Part shown: positions 46,408 through 55,444 of the stretch, in pieces
Position numbering within the stretch: the stretch's first letter is position 1
Layout: each line of letters starts with the position of its first letter
Source of the DNA: Candidatus Eiseniibacteriota bacterium
GTDB lineage: Bacteria > Eisenbacteria > RBG-16-71-46 > CAIMUX01
Direction: 5' to 3'
NCBI GenBank assembly: GCA_020633975.1
Contig: JACKCR010000006.1
Span: forward strand, 298,300 to 362,299
Length of the DNA: 64,000 bases
The notes under the pieces: model-generated
What the model was told of the DNA's origin: nothing
Database searches by the model: none
Seen by the model: only the letters and a program-made list of their open reading frames with translations
Position numbers and translations under genes: made by a program

Positions 46408-48090
46408 GTGGAGATCCGTTTCGATACCTACTACGACAACGACGACCTCGCCGCCGCTCTCCGTCATCTCGCGGAGACGCAGCCCGCGATCTTCGAGCTG
46501 CGAACTCTCGGGACTTCGCATGAAGGACGGGAGATCCCGCTCGTCGTCGTGACGAACCGGGAGTCCGGCAAGGACCGGGACAAGCCCGGGTTCTGGGTAG
46601 ACGCGAACATCCATGCGACCGAGGTCGCCGGCACGATGGCGGCGGTCCACCTTCTCGTCACGATCGCGGACGGCTACGGGAAGGACCCCAAGATCACTCG
46701 GATCGTCGACGAGCAGGTGATCTACGTCGCACCGCGTCTCAACCCCGACGGTGCTGCGCTCGCGCTCTGCGACAAGCCGCGCATGATCCGCTCCGGCACC
46801 CGTCCCTACCCAGAGAACGAACGAGCCGACGGTCTCCACGAGGAGGACGTCGACGGCGACGGTCGCGTCCTCCAGATGCGCATCGAGGATCCGGCCGGTG
46901 ACTGGAAGGTCTCGGACCGCGACCCGCGTCTCCTCGTGAAGCGCGCGATGTACGAAGAAGGCGGGACATACTATCGGCTCCTGCCGGAAGGGAACGTCGA
47001 AAACTTCGACGGCTTCGACATCCAGCTCGCCCCGGACCTAGAAGGGCTCGACTTCAACCGCAACTTCCCTTCGGGATGGAAGCCGGAAGGAGAGCAGCTG
47101 GGAGCGGGTGACTTCCCCGGATCGGAGCCGGAGATCCGCGCCGTCCTCGAGTTCGTCTCCGCCCATCCGAACATCTTTGGCGCGATCACCTTCCACACCT
47201 TCAGCCGCGTCATCCTCCGTCCCTTCTCGAGCAAGCCGGACGACGAGATGGACACGACCGACCTCTGGGTCTACCAGGCGATCGGCGAGCGCGGGACCGA
47301 GCTCACGAAGTACCCGTGTTGTTCCGTCAACCACGACTTCCGCTACCACCCGAAGCAGGTGATTGGCGGAGCATTCGACGACTGGGCCTACGAGCACCTC
47401 GGCGTCTTCGCGTTCACGATCGAACTCTGGGATCTCGCCACCGCGTCCGGGATCACGGAGAAGGCGGAGAAGAAGAAGTTCATCGAGTGGTTCCGGATCC
47501 ATCCGGTCGAGGACGACTACAAGATCCTCGACTTCGTGAACGAGAACGCACCCAAGGCTCTCGTACCTTGGCGCGAGTTCGATCATCCGCAGCTCGGCAA
47601 GATCGAGATCGGCGGATGGGACTGGATGTACAGCTGGCGGAACCCACCGCACGCGCTCCTCGAGGCCGAGGTCCAGCCGCACGCCACGTTCGTACTCGAC
47701 TTCGCGTCCGCCGCACCCCGTCTACGTTGGGTCGACACCCGCGTCACGAACCTCGGCGACGGCCGTTTCAACGTACACGCCGTCGTGGAGAACATTGGCT
47801 TCTTCTCGACCAGCGGCTCCATGCATGCGCGCAAGGTGAAGCGAGCGCGTCCGGTCACGATGGTCCTCGGACTCGGAGACGGCGCCACGCTCGAACGCGG
47901 CAAACCGCGCAAGGAGATCGGACACCTCGAGGGTCGCTCGACCAAGATGGACGTCACGTTCAGCTACTCGCCCACCGACAACCGGGGACAGGCCGAGTGG
48001 GTAGTGCGCGCGGCGGACGGGACGAAGGTGTCGCTCGAAGCGAGAAGCGACCGCGCGGGGACGATCCGGAAGGAGATCGTGCTCGAGTAG
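46408..48090 (+). CDS. M14-family zinc carboxypeptidase
   Basis: 560 residues from a GTG at 46408 with a strong AGGAGG upstream. Zinc ligands fit the HxxE...H pattern: H69 and E72 in ANIHATEVAG and H263 in TFHTFS. The substrate-binding NRNFP lies near residue 220 and the general-base Glu is E339 in FTIELWD. A C-terminal domain of about 120 residues (LRWVDTRVTNLGDGRFNVHAVVEN) is beta-sandwich-like. There is no signal peptide, so it is either cytoplasmic or exported another way. Family members release C-terminal residues from peptides; substrate unknown. The gene stands alone. Confidence 0.92.
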   Translation: MEIRFDTYYDNDDLAAALRHLAETQPAIFELRTLGTSHEGREIPLVVVTNRESGKDRDKPGFWVDANIHATEVAGTMAAVHLLVTIADGYGKDPKITRIVDEQVIYVAPRLNPDGAALALCDKPRMIRSGTRPYPENERADGLHEEDVDGDGRVLQMRIEDPAGDWKVSDRDPRLLVKRAMYEEGGTYYRLLPEGNVENFDGFDIQLAPDLEGLDFNRNFPSGWKPEGEQLGAGDFPGSEPEIRAVLEFVSAHPNIFGAITFHTFSRVILRPFSSKPDDEMDTTDLWVYQAIGERGTELTKYPCCSVNHDFRYHPKQVIGGAFDDWAYEHLGVFAFTIELWDLATASGITEKAEKKKFIEWFRIHPVEDDYKILDFVNENAPKALVPWREFDHPQLGKIEIGGWDWMYSWRNPPHALLEAEVQPHATFVLDFASAAPRLRWVDTRVTNLGDGRFNVHAVVENIGFFSTSGSMHARKVKRARPVTMVLGLGDGATLERGKPRKEIGHLEGRSTKMDVTFSYSPTDNRGQAEWVVRAADGTKVSLEARSDRAGTIRKEIVLE

Positions 48091-48502
48091 GAGAGCGGGG
48101 GGACGGGTTGGCTGACGCCAATGCTTCCAAGGCGGCGACGTTCTCAGCCAATCGCGACGTTGAGGTTACGTCCACATTGAATGTGGAGTCATCGAGCTGG
48201 ACCGCACATGGCGGTCCGGCTCGTCGCCACCTCGGTGACATCCCTTCCCTCGCCCTTGCGCCGCTCGAGTACGTACGCGGCGCCCCCGTCGCGTTTCTCC
48301 CCGTCGCATTTCTCCACATACGGGGAATCCACTACGCCGAATCGTCCCTTGCTCCCTCCGTGACGAAACTTCACTTGGTAGACTCGTCACGCACCGAGGG
48401 AGCCGTGCCCTCTTCAATGCCAGGTGTAGGTGCCGTGCCTCTGCCTTGCTCCCGCCAGTCCTTTAGGCGGCGTCCTCTCGTGTGCAACAGAAGGAGGACG
48501 AG
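48091..48502 (+). other. Intergenic region before the DUF362 gene
   Basis: 412 bp without a supported gene. It holds a perfect 17-base palindrome near its left end (48171-48187) and a short direct repeat (CGTCGCGTTTCTCC / CGTCGCATTTCTCC) around 48288-48313. Promoter elements were not clear. Confidence 0.4.
48171..48187. promoter_or_regulatory. Perfect palindrome TCCACATT-G-AATGTGGA
   Basis: A 17-base dyad with 8-bp arms and one central base in otherwise GC-rich intergenic DNA, 81 bp after the carboxypeptidase stop. This size and symmetry suit a dimeric repressor; the regulator is unknown. Confidence 0.4.
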
Positions 48503-50593
48503 ATGCACAGTCCCCACGACGCGCCCCGCGCTACGGAGCGCCGTCACGCATACGCTGATTCTGCTACGTCCGGCCGTGTCTGCCCGCGTTCGGGTCGAAG
48601 GATCGATCCGCCGGCGGAACCTACGTCGCAACACCACAACACGCCGTTCTGGGAGCGTTGGATCACGCGCAACACCGTGATCGCCGGACTGCTCGCGCTC
48701 GCGTGGCTGGTCTTCCGCACCGGAACCAAGCCGAGTCGGGTGGTCTATCCCTGTCAGCAGGCGGCGATCTCGACGGCGAACCTCGCGTTCGGCACGGCGC
48801 TCGTCGCCGGCATCCTCGCGACTCGTCGCCGGGCCGTGAGTTGGTTCCGGTCGCCGATCGCACTCACCGGTTTGATCGCCGGAGTCGTCGTCTTCATCGC
48901 GGCCCAGGCGTACTTCTCCGAAGCCAAGGAGTACACAGGCCCGGTTCTCGATCCTCCTCGCGACTATCGCGCCGAACTCGTCCACGTGACGAACTGTCCG
49001 GAAGATCCTGCAGGCGATCGCTTCCTCGGCATCGACAACCTTCTCCTCACGCTCGGGCAGCAGGGTACGAAGCTACTCGATGCCGACAGCGTCACTCCGT
49101 TCGCCGGTCCGGGTGGGATCATCGGGAGCGACGACGTCGTCCTCATCAAGATCAACTACCAGTGGACGGAGCGTGGCGGCACGAACATGGACGTGCTCCG
49201 CGGACTCGTCCGCCGGATCGTCGATCATCCCGATGGATTCGTGGGTGAGATCGTCATCGTCGAGAACGCGCAGTTCGTCTCGATCGACGGATTCAACCGT
49301 TCCGCCAACAACGCTCAGGACCAGGGGCTCTCGCCGCACGACATCGTCCTGGAGTTCCAGCAGCAGGGCGTCAACATCTCCCACTACGACTGGACCGCGA
49401 TCCGCTTCACATCCGTTGGGGAGTACTCTGACGGCAACATGAACGACGGGTATGTCGTCTATCCGGTGGAAACGGACGTGAACGGACGTCCTTCCTATCC
49501 GAAGTTCCAGACGGATGCCGGCACCTACATCAGCCTCAAGAACGGAGTCTGGGATCCGGGTTCGGAGACCTACTCCAAGGAGAACTTCCGCTTCATCAAC
49601 CTGCCGGTGCTGAAGTCCCATCACGCCGTCTACGGCGCTACGGTGAGCGTCAAGCACTACATGGGTCTCGTCACGCGTGAGCTGAGCACGAACTCGCACA
49701 GCGCGATCCGCTACGGGATCCTCGGCCGGGTGCTGAGCGAGATCGGTCTCGCGGACCTCAACATCCTCGACGCGATCTGGATCAACGCCGATCCGTACAC
49801 CGGCCCCGGCACCAGCTACGCCGGCGCGACCCGGAGGAACGAACTCGTCGCCGCCTTGGATCCGGTGGCCCTCGACATCTGGGCGGTGAAGAACATCCTG
49901 ATCCCGGGCTTCGAGAGCAACGGATACTCGCCACCTTGGCCGAGCCCGAGTGCGGACCCGGACGATCCGTCGAGCAGCTTCCGGACCTACCTCGACAACT
50001 CGATGAACCAACTGCTGGACGCCGGCTACCCCGTGACGAACGACCTCGCGCAGATCGACGTCGTCGAATCGCGCGGAGATCTCGGCGACTTCGACGGCAA
50101 CGGCACAGTCGACGAGTCCGATCGTCTCGCCTTCGCCGGCTGCTTCACCGGTGAAGGAGGCGGGCCGCTCGACTCTGGTTGTGTCGCGGGAGACTTCGAT
50201 CGCGACGACGACGTCGACTGCGACGACTGGAAGTACTTCCGCGAAGTCTGGACCGAGGCCGGCACTCCTGGCGACATCCCCGACTGCGACACGACCAACC
50301 TGCCGGGTGACATTCCGGACCAGGCGACGCAGCTCCTCGGCGCTCGCCCGAATCCGATGACCGACTCGACCACGCTGCACTTCGTCCTCGGTTCGCCCCA
50401 GGACGTGACGATGCGGGTCTACGATGCGTCCGGGCGAAACGTACGCACGCTGGTGCTGGGGGCACGGCCAGCGGGCGAGAACACGCTCACCTGGGACGGC
50501 CGAGACGATCGGGGAAACACGGCACCCCGCGGCACCTACACCTTCGCGCTCGACGCGGGGGAGAGGATGACCGGGAAGATCGTCGTTCGGTGA
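48503..50593 (+). CDS. Membrane-anchored DUF362 protein with dockerin-like loops and sorting domain
   Basis: 696 residues from the ATG at 48503, with AAGGAGG upstream; a GTG at 48482 is less likely. Two or three hydrophobic segments lie near residues 55-75 (VIAGLLALAWLVF), 90-105 and 115-135. The DUF362 domain follows (DDVVLIKINYQWTERGGTN, VIVENAQF, FINLPVLKSHHAVYGATVSVKHYMG). Calcium-loop pairs of dockerin type lie at about 527-570 (GDFDGNGTVDESD, GDFDRDDDVDCDD). The C-terminus is a FlgD/type IX-like domain (NPMTDSTTLHFVL, VYDASGRNVRTLVLG, GTYTFALDAG) ending GKIVVR. DUF362 proteins are often linked to Fe-S proteins, but no Cys cluster is present. Function unknown. Confidence 0.85.
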   Translation: MHSPHDAPRATERRHAYADSATSGRVCPRSGRRIDPPAEPTSQHHNTPFWERWITRNTVIAGLLALAWLVFRTGTKPSRVVYPCQQAAISTANLAFGTALVAGILATRRRAVSWFRSPIALTGLIAGVVVFIAAQAYFSEAKEYTGPVLDPPRDYRAELVHVTNCPEDPAGDRFLGIDNLLLTLGQQGTKLLDADSVTPFAGPGGIIGSDDVVLIKINYQWTERGGTNMDVLRGLVRRIVDHPDGFVGEIVIVENAQFVSIDGFNRSANNAQDQGLSPHDIVLEFQQQGVNISHYDWTAIRFTSVGEYSDGNMNDGYVVYPVETDVNGRPSYPKFQTDAGTYISLKNGVWDPGSETYSKENFRFINLPVLKSHHAVYGATVSVKHYMGLVTRELSTNSHSAIRYGILGRVLSEIGLADLNILDAIWINADPYTGPGTSYAGATRRNELVAALDPVALDIWAVKNILIPGFESNGYSPPWPSPSADPDDPSSSFRTYLDNSMNQLLDAGYPVTNDLAQIDVVESRGDLGDFDGNGTVDESDRLAFAGCFTGEGGGPLDSGCVAGDFDRDDDVDCDDWKYFREVWTEAGTPGDIPDCDTTNLPGDIPDQATQLLGARPNPMTDSTTLHFVLGSPQDVTMRVYDASGRNVRTLVLGARPAGENTLTWDGRDDRGNTAPRGTYTFALDAGERMTGKIVVR

Positions 50594-50641
50594 CCTAAAG
50601 GGAGGGGGCGAAGCTTCCTCCTCAGGATGACTCGCATACGG

Positions 50642-50675
50642 AAACCGAAGCGCTCTTGTCAGCGCTTCGGTTTTT
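50642..50675 (+). terminator. Rho-independent terminator
   Basis: A perfect 13-bp stem (AAACCGAAGCGCT with AGCGCTTCGGTTT) closes a six-base loop and runs into five T, 48 bp after the DUF362 protein stop. The clearest terminator in the window. Confidence 0.9.
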
Positions 50676-50764
50676 GCTTTGCTGGGACCGGCGACCGTCT
50701 CTCGGCCCGGCTTTCCGGACACGGGATCGCGGGCGCGTGCTTCATTGAAAATGCGATTTTTAAT

Positions 50765-50793
50765 TTGACACAACACGCTGTTTTGGCTTGTAT
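50765..50793 (+). promoter_or_regulatory. Promoter with consensus -35 (TTGACA), probably leaderless
   Basis: A perfect TTGACA at 50765-50770 is followed by 17 bases and TTGTAT at 50788-50793; the ATG of the ATPase begins six bases later, where transcription should start. No ribosome site exists, so a leaderless mRNA is likely. The surrounding 70 bp are clearly richer in A and T than the rest of the window. Confidence 0.5.
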
Positions 50794-50799
50794 CCCAGT

Positions 50800-51999
50800 A
50801 TGTTACGGCGGCACCTGGAGCCCGAGTTGATCGCGGCGGCCCGCAAGATGCCCGTGGTCACGCTCATGGGCCCGCGTCAGTCCGGGAAGACGACCCTCGT
50901 CCGGGGCGTGTTCGGCTCTACGCATCAGTACGTCTCCCTGGAGCGTCCCGATGTGCGGGCCCGCGCACTCGAGGACCCCCTGTCCTTTCTGGGCCGTCTG
51001 TCCGAGGGGGCCATCCTGGATGAAGTGCAGCGCGCGCCGGATCTGCTCTCCTACATCCAGGGAGTCGTGGATGAAGACGATCGCCCCGGTCGATTCATCC
51101 TCACCGGTTCCCACAACCTCCTCCTCATGGAGTCCGTGTCTCAGACCCTCGCGGGCCGTACTGCCCTACTCTATCTTCTCCCGCTCTCCATCCACGAACT
51201 CGCGGGCCGGGAGCCTCCCGATCTCGAGTCGCTCGATGCTGCACCGGGACGAGTGGAGGCAGCATTCGACTTTGGAAGGTGGGAAATCGTCTGGAAGGGT
51301 CTCTATCCCCGCATCCACGACCAGAGTCTCGATCCCAACCACTGGTACCCGGACTATTTCCGAACGTACGTGGAGCGAGACCTCCGCAGCGTACTCCGGG
51401 TGGCCGATCTCACGGCGTTCGAGCGATTCGTCCAGCTCGTGGCTGCACGCACAGGGCAGGAGCTGAACTACACCTCACTCGCATCAGATGCCGGCATCAG
51501 TCAACCGACCGCGAAGAGCTGGCTCACCGCCCTCGAGGTGTCCTTTCTCGTTGCCATCCTTCCGCCGTTTTACAAAAGCTATCGAAAGCGGCTTCGCAAG
51601 AACGGCAAGATCCACTTTCTCGACACGGGTCTCGCCTGCTACTTGCTCGGAATCCGTGATCCCGAGACACTGGCCCGGCATCCGTTGAGAGGCCACCTCT
51701 TCGAGAGCTTCGTCGCGAGTGAGCTGACGAAGAACTTCTGGAACCGTCGTCGCGAGCCTCGTCTCTATCACTGGAGAGACGCGACCGGCCACGAGATCGA
51801 TCTAATCATCGACCTGGGCGATCGACAGGTTCCGGTGGAGGTGAAGTCTGGCGAGACGATCGCGTCCGATTTCATTGCCGGACTCGAGTGGTGGACCTCA
51901 CTTGCTGGAAACGAGAACGAGAGCGGAGTTCTCGTCTACGGCGGCTTGGAAGCGGATTTCCGCAGGAAAGTTGCGGTGAGGCCCTGGTTCCTCGGGTGA
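50800..51999 (+). CDS. AAA-family ATPase with DUF4143 domain
   Basis: 399 residues from the ATG at 50800; a TTG at 50788 overlaps the -10 element. Walker A GPRQSGKTTL is at residues 24-33, Walker B AILDEVQRAPDLL follows, and FILTGSHN is the sensor region. The C-terminal half is DUF4143 (YVERDLRSVL, LAARTGQELNYTSLASDAGIS, FLDTGLACYLLG) ending with a restriction-endonuclease-like motif (ATGHEIDLIIDLGDRQVPVEVKSG). These orphan ATPases occur scattered in bacteria and are often horizontally acquired; the biological role is not established. It is flanked by a terminator and an AT-rich promoter, as if inserted as a unit. Confidence 0.9.
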   Translation: MLRRHLEPELIAAARKMPVVTLMGPRQSGKTTLVRGVFGSTHQYVSLERPDVRARALEDPLSFLGRLSEGAILDEVQRAPDLLSYIQGVVDEDDRPGRFILTGSHNLLLMESVSQTLAGRTALLYLLPLSIHELAGREPPDLESLDAAPGRVEAAFDFGRWEIVWKGLYPRIHDQSLDPNHWYPDYFRTYVERDLRSVLRVADLTAFERFVQLVAARTGQELNYTSLASDAGISQPTAKSWLTALEVSFLVAILPPFYKSYRKRLRKNGKIHFLDTGLACYLLGIRDPETLARHPLRGHLFESFVASELTKNFWNRRREPRLYHWRDATGHEIDLIIDLGDRQVPVEVKSGETIASDFIAGLEWWTSLAGNENESGVLVYGGLEADFRRKVAVRPWFLG

Positions 52000-52180
52000 C
52001 TTTGCCCCTGACTCGGAATGGTCGGATCGGTCTCGTTCGCGTCTGCTCGCCGACCTCATCCAGCCAGTCAGCGGCCCTTGTGCGCGCCGCGATGCTTGGC
52101 CGGGCCAGAGGGCTTTGGTAACCTTCTCCCCAACGCTCAGGTCATCCCCCTCCCCCTGAGCCACTCTCGAGGAGGAACGA

Positions 52181-54475
52181 ATGACTGTCCCGCGTCGATC
52201 GCTTTTCTTCGGTGCGATCACACTCGGGCTGCTGCTTCCCAGGGTGTCGTTCTCGGAGTGCGCCGACTACAGTGAGAACCTCCACTGGATCGGCGGGTCT
52301 CCCCTCGTGCAAGACGTGAACCGGGCGGTGTTCGTGGGTGACTTGCTCTACCTCGGCACCGGGTGTCTCTGGAATTCCACCTGCTCCGGATCGCTCGAGA
52401 TCTTCGACATGGCCGACCCGTTGCACCCCGTCCACCTTGGAACGCTGGCGACGTCGGGTTCGGTCCGCGACCTCGTCGTGGTGGGAAACGTGGCCTATCT
52501 CGCCGAAGGCGACTCCGGACTCCTGACCGTCGACGTCACCGATCCCATGTCGCCGTCGGTCCTTGCAGGCTGGTCTTCGGCCGATGGACAGGACGTCGAG
52601 GTCGAGGGCACGACCGCGTACCTCCTCACCGACGACAGCTTCTTCACGATCGACGTGAGTGATCCGTCCTCTCCTTCCGAGCTCGGCAATGTTGGCTACG
52701 GAGGGACCGGCCTCGCCGTGGCGGCAGGGCATGCCTACCTCATGCCTGAGCTGCGGATTCTCGACGTCAGCGATCCAGGCTCTCCTGCCGTCGTCGTGGC
52801 CGACTTCCTACCGGACGACGATCCGCTCCACGAAGGCCAGGTGGTCGTGGACGGCAGCGTGCTCTTCTGCCTCTACCACAAGGAGGTGATCGGCACCGAG
52901 GTCTTCGAGGTCCGGGTGGCCGAGGCGTACGATGTGACGACTCCCAGTTCGCCGGTGCTGATCTCAGGTCTGGCGCGAGACCATGGCACGAACGGTCTCC
53001 GGTTCGCCGTAGGGAACGACGAGATCTACGCGAACTGGGGAGGTGTGGCGGTTTTGGACGTCTCTGGTAGCTGGACCGATACGGGTTCGTGGAGCGTTCC
53101 CGCCACCGAACTCGAATTCAGGGATGGAGTGCTCTACACCTTTGCCGGTGGCGCCGTGCACCTATTCGGCCCCGGTCCGCTTGGCGGCGAGGCGATCGTC
53201 GGCAGCGTGGACGCCGGAACGAGTGACCGGGTGCTCTGGCTGGGCGACCATGCCTACCTCTTCAGCACCGGATTCGTGTCGCCGGACCCGCTTCTACAAG
53301 TAGTAGACCTCAGCGACCCGATGAACCCGTCGTTCGTCGGAGGCTTCTTCGGTTCCGCTGGCGTGACCTCGCTCGATGCGCGGGCCTTGGACCAGGATCA
53401 CATCGTGCTCAATCGTCTCGACGATTCCACTTTCGAGAACGAGATCAACGTGATCGACGTCGCGGAGCCGATGAGCCCAGTGTTGCTGCCCGGGGTCGTG
53501 TTCGATCCGATCGAGACCACCGATGTCGTCGTGGATGATGCCTTTGGATACTCGATCGGATGGAATCCGATCGGCGACGTCGACGAGATCCGTCCGATCG
53601 ACTTCTCGATTCCTGCGGCACCGGTGCTCGGCGCCGCGGTGGCTGCTCCCGACGGTGCGGTCGCTGGTGCCGTCGTGAATGCACATCTCCTGACTGTGGA
53701 CGGAAGCCGCCTTTCGAGCTTCTCGCTCGCCGATCCGATGCTGCCGGTCTTCGAAGCGACTCTGGACATCGCGCCGTATGTCGCTCATCAGATCTCTGCG
53801 CGTGACGACTTTGCTTATGTGACCGCGACGAACGCCGGCCATGCCTACCTGCTCACGATCGACTGCACCAACCCAGTCGCTCCAGGAGTCGTGGATGCGC
53901 AGTTCGTTCCGCGCACCGGGCGGATGGTCGTCGACGGCGACCTGCTCGTGATCGCAGGGGGGGACTACTTCGGCCTCACGGATCCCGCAATGCCGATGCC
54001 GCTTCCGGGAGTGCGGATCGATCACGATACACGCACGTTCGACGTATCCAACGGGAGGCTCGTCCGGTCCGTCGTCTATACGACCGGAGGAGGTCCGAGC
54101 TTCGTCTACGAGACGACCGTGCTCGACCTCCCGTGCACCGATCCGAGCGATGTCGCCGGCCCCGAGCCTCACGTGGCGGTTCGGCCGACGTTCACCGCGT
54201 GGCCGAATCCCGCCAGCACGACGCAGCAGATCCGGTTCCGTATCGCTCCCGGATCCGAGTTCGCGAAGGATGGCTCGACATTGCTCTCGATCTACGACGC
54301 GAATGGGAGATCGGTGCGAACTCTGACGGCCGACGCTACGGCAGAGGGTGAGGTCATCGCCGAGTGGGACGGAGCCGACGGCAACGGATTCCGTGTCCCG
54401 TCAGGGGTGTACTGGGCTGGTTTGCGCAGCGCTGGTGTGGCCGCGGCGTCAGGAGTGGTGATCCGGGTCCGGTAG
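52181..54475 (+). CDS. Secreted LVIVD-repeat beta-propeller protein with sorting domain
   Basis: 764 residues with GAGGAGGAACGA before the ATG. A signal peptide (LFFGAITLGLLLPRVSFS) precedes Cys22. LVIVD units recur (LEIFDMADPLHPVHL, LLTVDVTDPMSPSV, FFTIDVSDPSSPSEL, LRILDVSDPGSPAVV, LQVVDLSDPMNPSFV), spaced less evenly than in the 33.8-kb paralog. The last 90 residues are the FlgD/type IX-like domain (FTAWPNPASTTQQIRFRI, IYDANGRSVRTL, GVYWAGLRSAG) ending VVIRVR. Probable surface propeller of unknown ligand. Confidence 0.9.
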   Translation: MTVPRRSLFFGAITLGLLLPRVSFSECADYSENLHWIGGSPLVQDVNRAVFVGDLLYLGTGCLWNSTCSGSLEIFDMADPLHPVHLGTLATSGSVRDLVVVGNVAYLAEGDSGLLTVDVTDPMSPSVLAGWSSADGQDVEVEGTTAYLLTDDSFFTIDVSDPSSPSELGNVGYGGTGLAVAAGHAYLMPELRILDVSDPGSPAVVVADFLPDDDPLHEGQVVVDGSVLFCLYHKEVIGTEVFEVRVAEAYDVTTPSSPVLISGLARDHGTNGLRFAVGNDEIYANWGGVAVLDVSGSWTDTGSWSVPATELEFRDGVLYTFAGGAVHLFGPGPLGGEAIVGSVDAGTSDRVLWLGDHAYLFSTGFVSPDPLLQVVDLSDPMNPSFVGGFFGSAGVTSLDARALDQDHIVLNRLDDSTFENEINVIDVAEPMSPVLLPGVVFDPIETTDVVVDDAFGYSIGWNPIGDVDEIRPIDFSIPAAPVLGAAVAAPDGAVAGAVVNAHLLTVDGSRLSSFSLADPMLPVFEATLDIAPYVAHQISARDDFAYVTATNAGHAYLLTIDCTNPVAPGVVDAQFVPRTGRMVVDGDLLVIAGGDYFGLTDPAMPMPLPGVRIDHDTRTFDVSNGRLVRSVVYTTGGGPSFVYETTVLDLPCTDPSDVAGPEPHVAVRPTFTAWPNPASTTQQIRFRIAPGSEFAKDGSTLLSIYDANGRSVRTLTADATAEGEVIAEWDGADGNGFRVPSGVYWAGLRSAGVAAASGVVIRVR

Positions 54476-54667
54476 TATCGAGATGCCGACCAAGTTGCGA
54501 AACTCGAATCCCGCAGCGAAGTAGGTACGGCGGCCTTTGAGAAGGAACTCGACGGGGAACGTGACATAGTCGAGAGACTGCTCGTCGGAGCCGAAACGCC
54601 CGTTGGCGACACCGACACGGAGCGATCCCGTCCGCCAGGACGGGCCGGCCCACAGGCGGACGCGCAT
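54449..54667 (-). pseudogene. Fragment of an outer-membrane barrel-like gene
   Basis: A 72-codon minus-strand frame overlapping the end of the LVIVD gene reads LWAGPSWRTGSLRVGVANG, VTFPVEFLLKGRRTYFAAG, FEFRNLVGISIL, which alternates like the last strands of an outer-membrane barrel. It has no signal peptide or ribosome site, so it is at best the 3' remnant of a gene. Confidence 0.3.
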
Positions 54668-54772
54668 CGCGGTTCGCGAATCGTTGTCGCTCAGTCGCCG
54701 GGCTGTTGCCGAGCTACGGCATCGGACTGGACCGAGGGGCGGCGGCATCCGGAAATCGTGAGCCAGCCCGGC

Positions 54773-55444
54773 TCAGGATTGTTCGGTGTCGGGGTCGTTG
54801 ACTGCGGCAAGAATACTGTCGATCAGCCGGTGCCGGGCGGCATCGACTTCCTCGATGCGGCGTTCGGTCCACCCCTCGACTCTTCCTAGCGTGTGAACGT
54901 CCACGCCACGCAGGGTCCATGCCAGCGTCAACGGCGAGAACCCAGCGTCCTTTCGCGGAGACGACTCGATGGCGTCCGCGAGGTCGACGCCTAGGTCTTG
55001 GAGCGCAAGCACGTCTTCGATGTCTCGGAGCTCCGAACGGCTGAGGAGCGCGCACAACTTGTTCACCAGGATCTCTCGCGGAGTGTCGACGACCATCGTG
55101 ATCCCACTTACCTCGACCTCGACGGGTGGATCGATTGCGGGAACCGGGTCGGCCACCAGGTCCACTACGATCCTCTCGCCGTCCGCCGACACGAGCAACC
55201 GGACGTGAAGCGGGGACGTCGCCAAGTGGGTTACCTCGAGTCCGTCTGCGATGAGGAGCGCCTCGGTTTGACGGGCGGTATCCGCAAGGCTTTCTACTTC
55301 AGACAGGAAGAGGTCGAGATCTCGTGTAGTGCGGTGCTTCGTGTGAACGCCAACGAGAGCACCGCCTCCTGTCAACCGCCACGGGGGGCTCATGGCGGAG
55401 AGAACTCGCAGGATCCGGACCTGCAGGGGACTCAACCTACTCAT
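54773..55444 (-). CDS. AbiEii-type nucleotidyltransferase (probable toxin)
   Basis: 223 residues. LTGGGALVGVHTKHRTTRDLDLFLS carries the GG motif and the DxD catalytic pair of the AbiEii/DUF1814 nucleotidyltransferase family. IVVDLVADPVP supplies the third acidic residue, and PREILVNKLCALLSRSELRDIEDVLAL is the family's helical continuation. Such enzymes act as toxins in AbiE-type abortive-infection modules by modifying tRNA or GTP-linked targets. The gene overlaps the small gene upstream by 8 bp. It lacks the usual AbiEi winged-helix antitoxin as neighbour. Toxin activity is inferred. Confidence 0.82.
   Translation of the reverse strand: MSRLSPLQVRILRVLSAMSPPWRLTGGGALVGVHTKHRTTRDLDLFLSEVESLADTARQTEALLIADGLEVTHLATSPLHVRLLVSADGERIVVDLVADPVPAIDPPVEVEVSGITMVVDTPREILVNKLCALLSRSELRDIEDVLALQDLGVDLADAIESSPRKDAGFSPLTLAWTLRGVDVHTLGRVEGWTERRIEEVDAARHRLIDSILAAVNDPDTEQS

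Noticed and set aside
49073-50776. 567-codon ORF opposite the DUF362 gene
   Set aside because: Antisense shadow of a gene with clear domains; composition typical of complement frames in GC-rich DNA.
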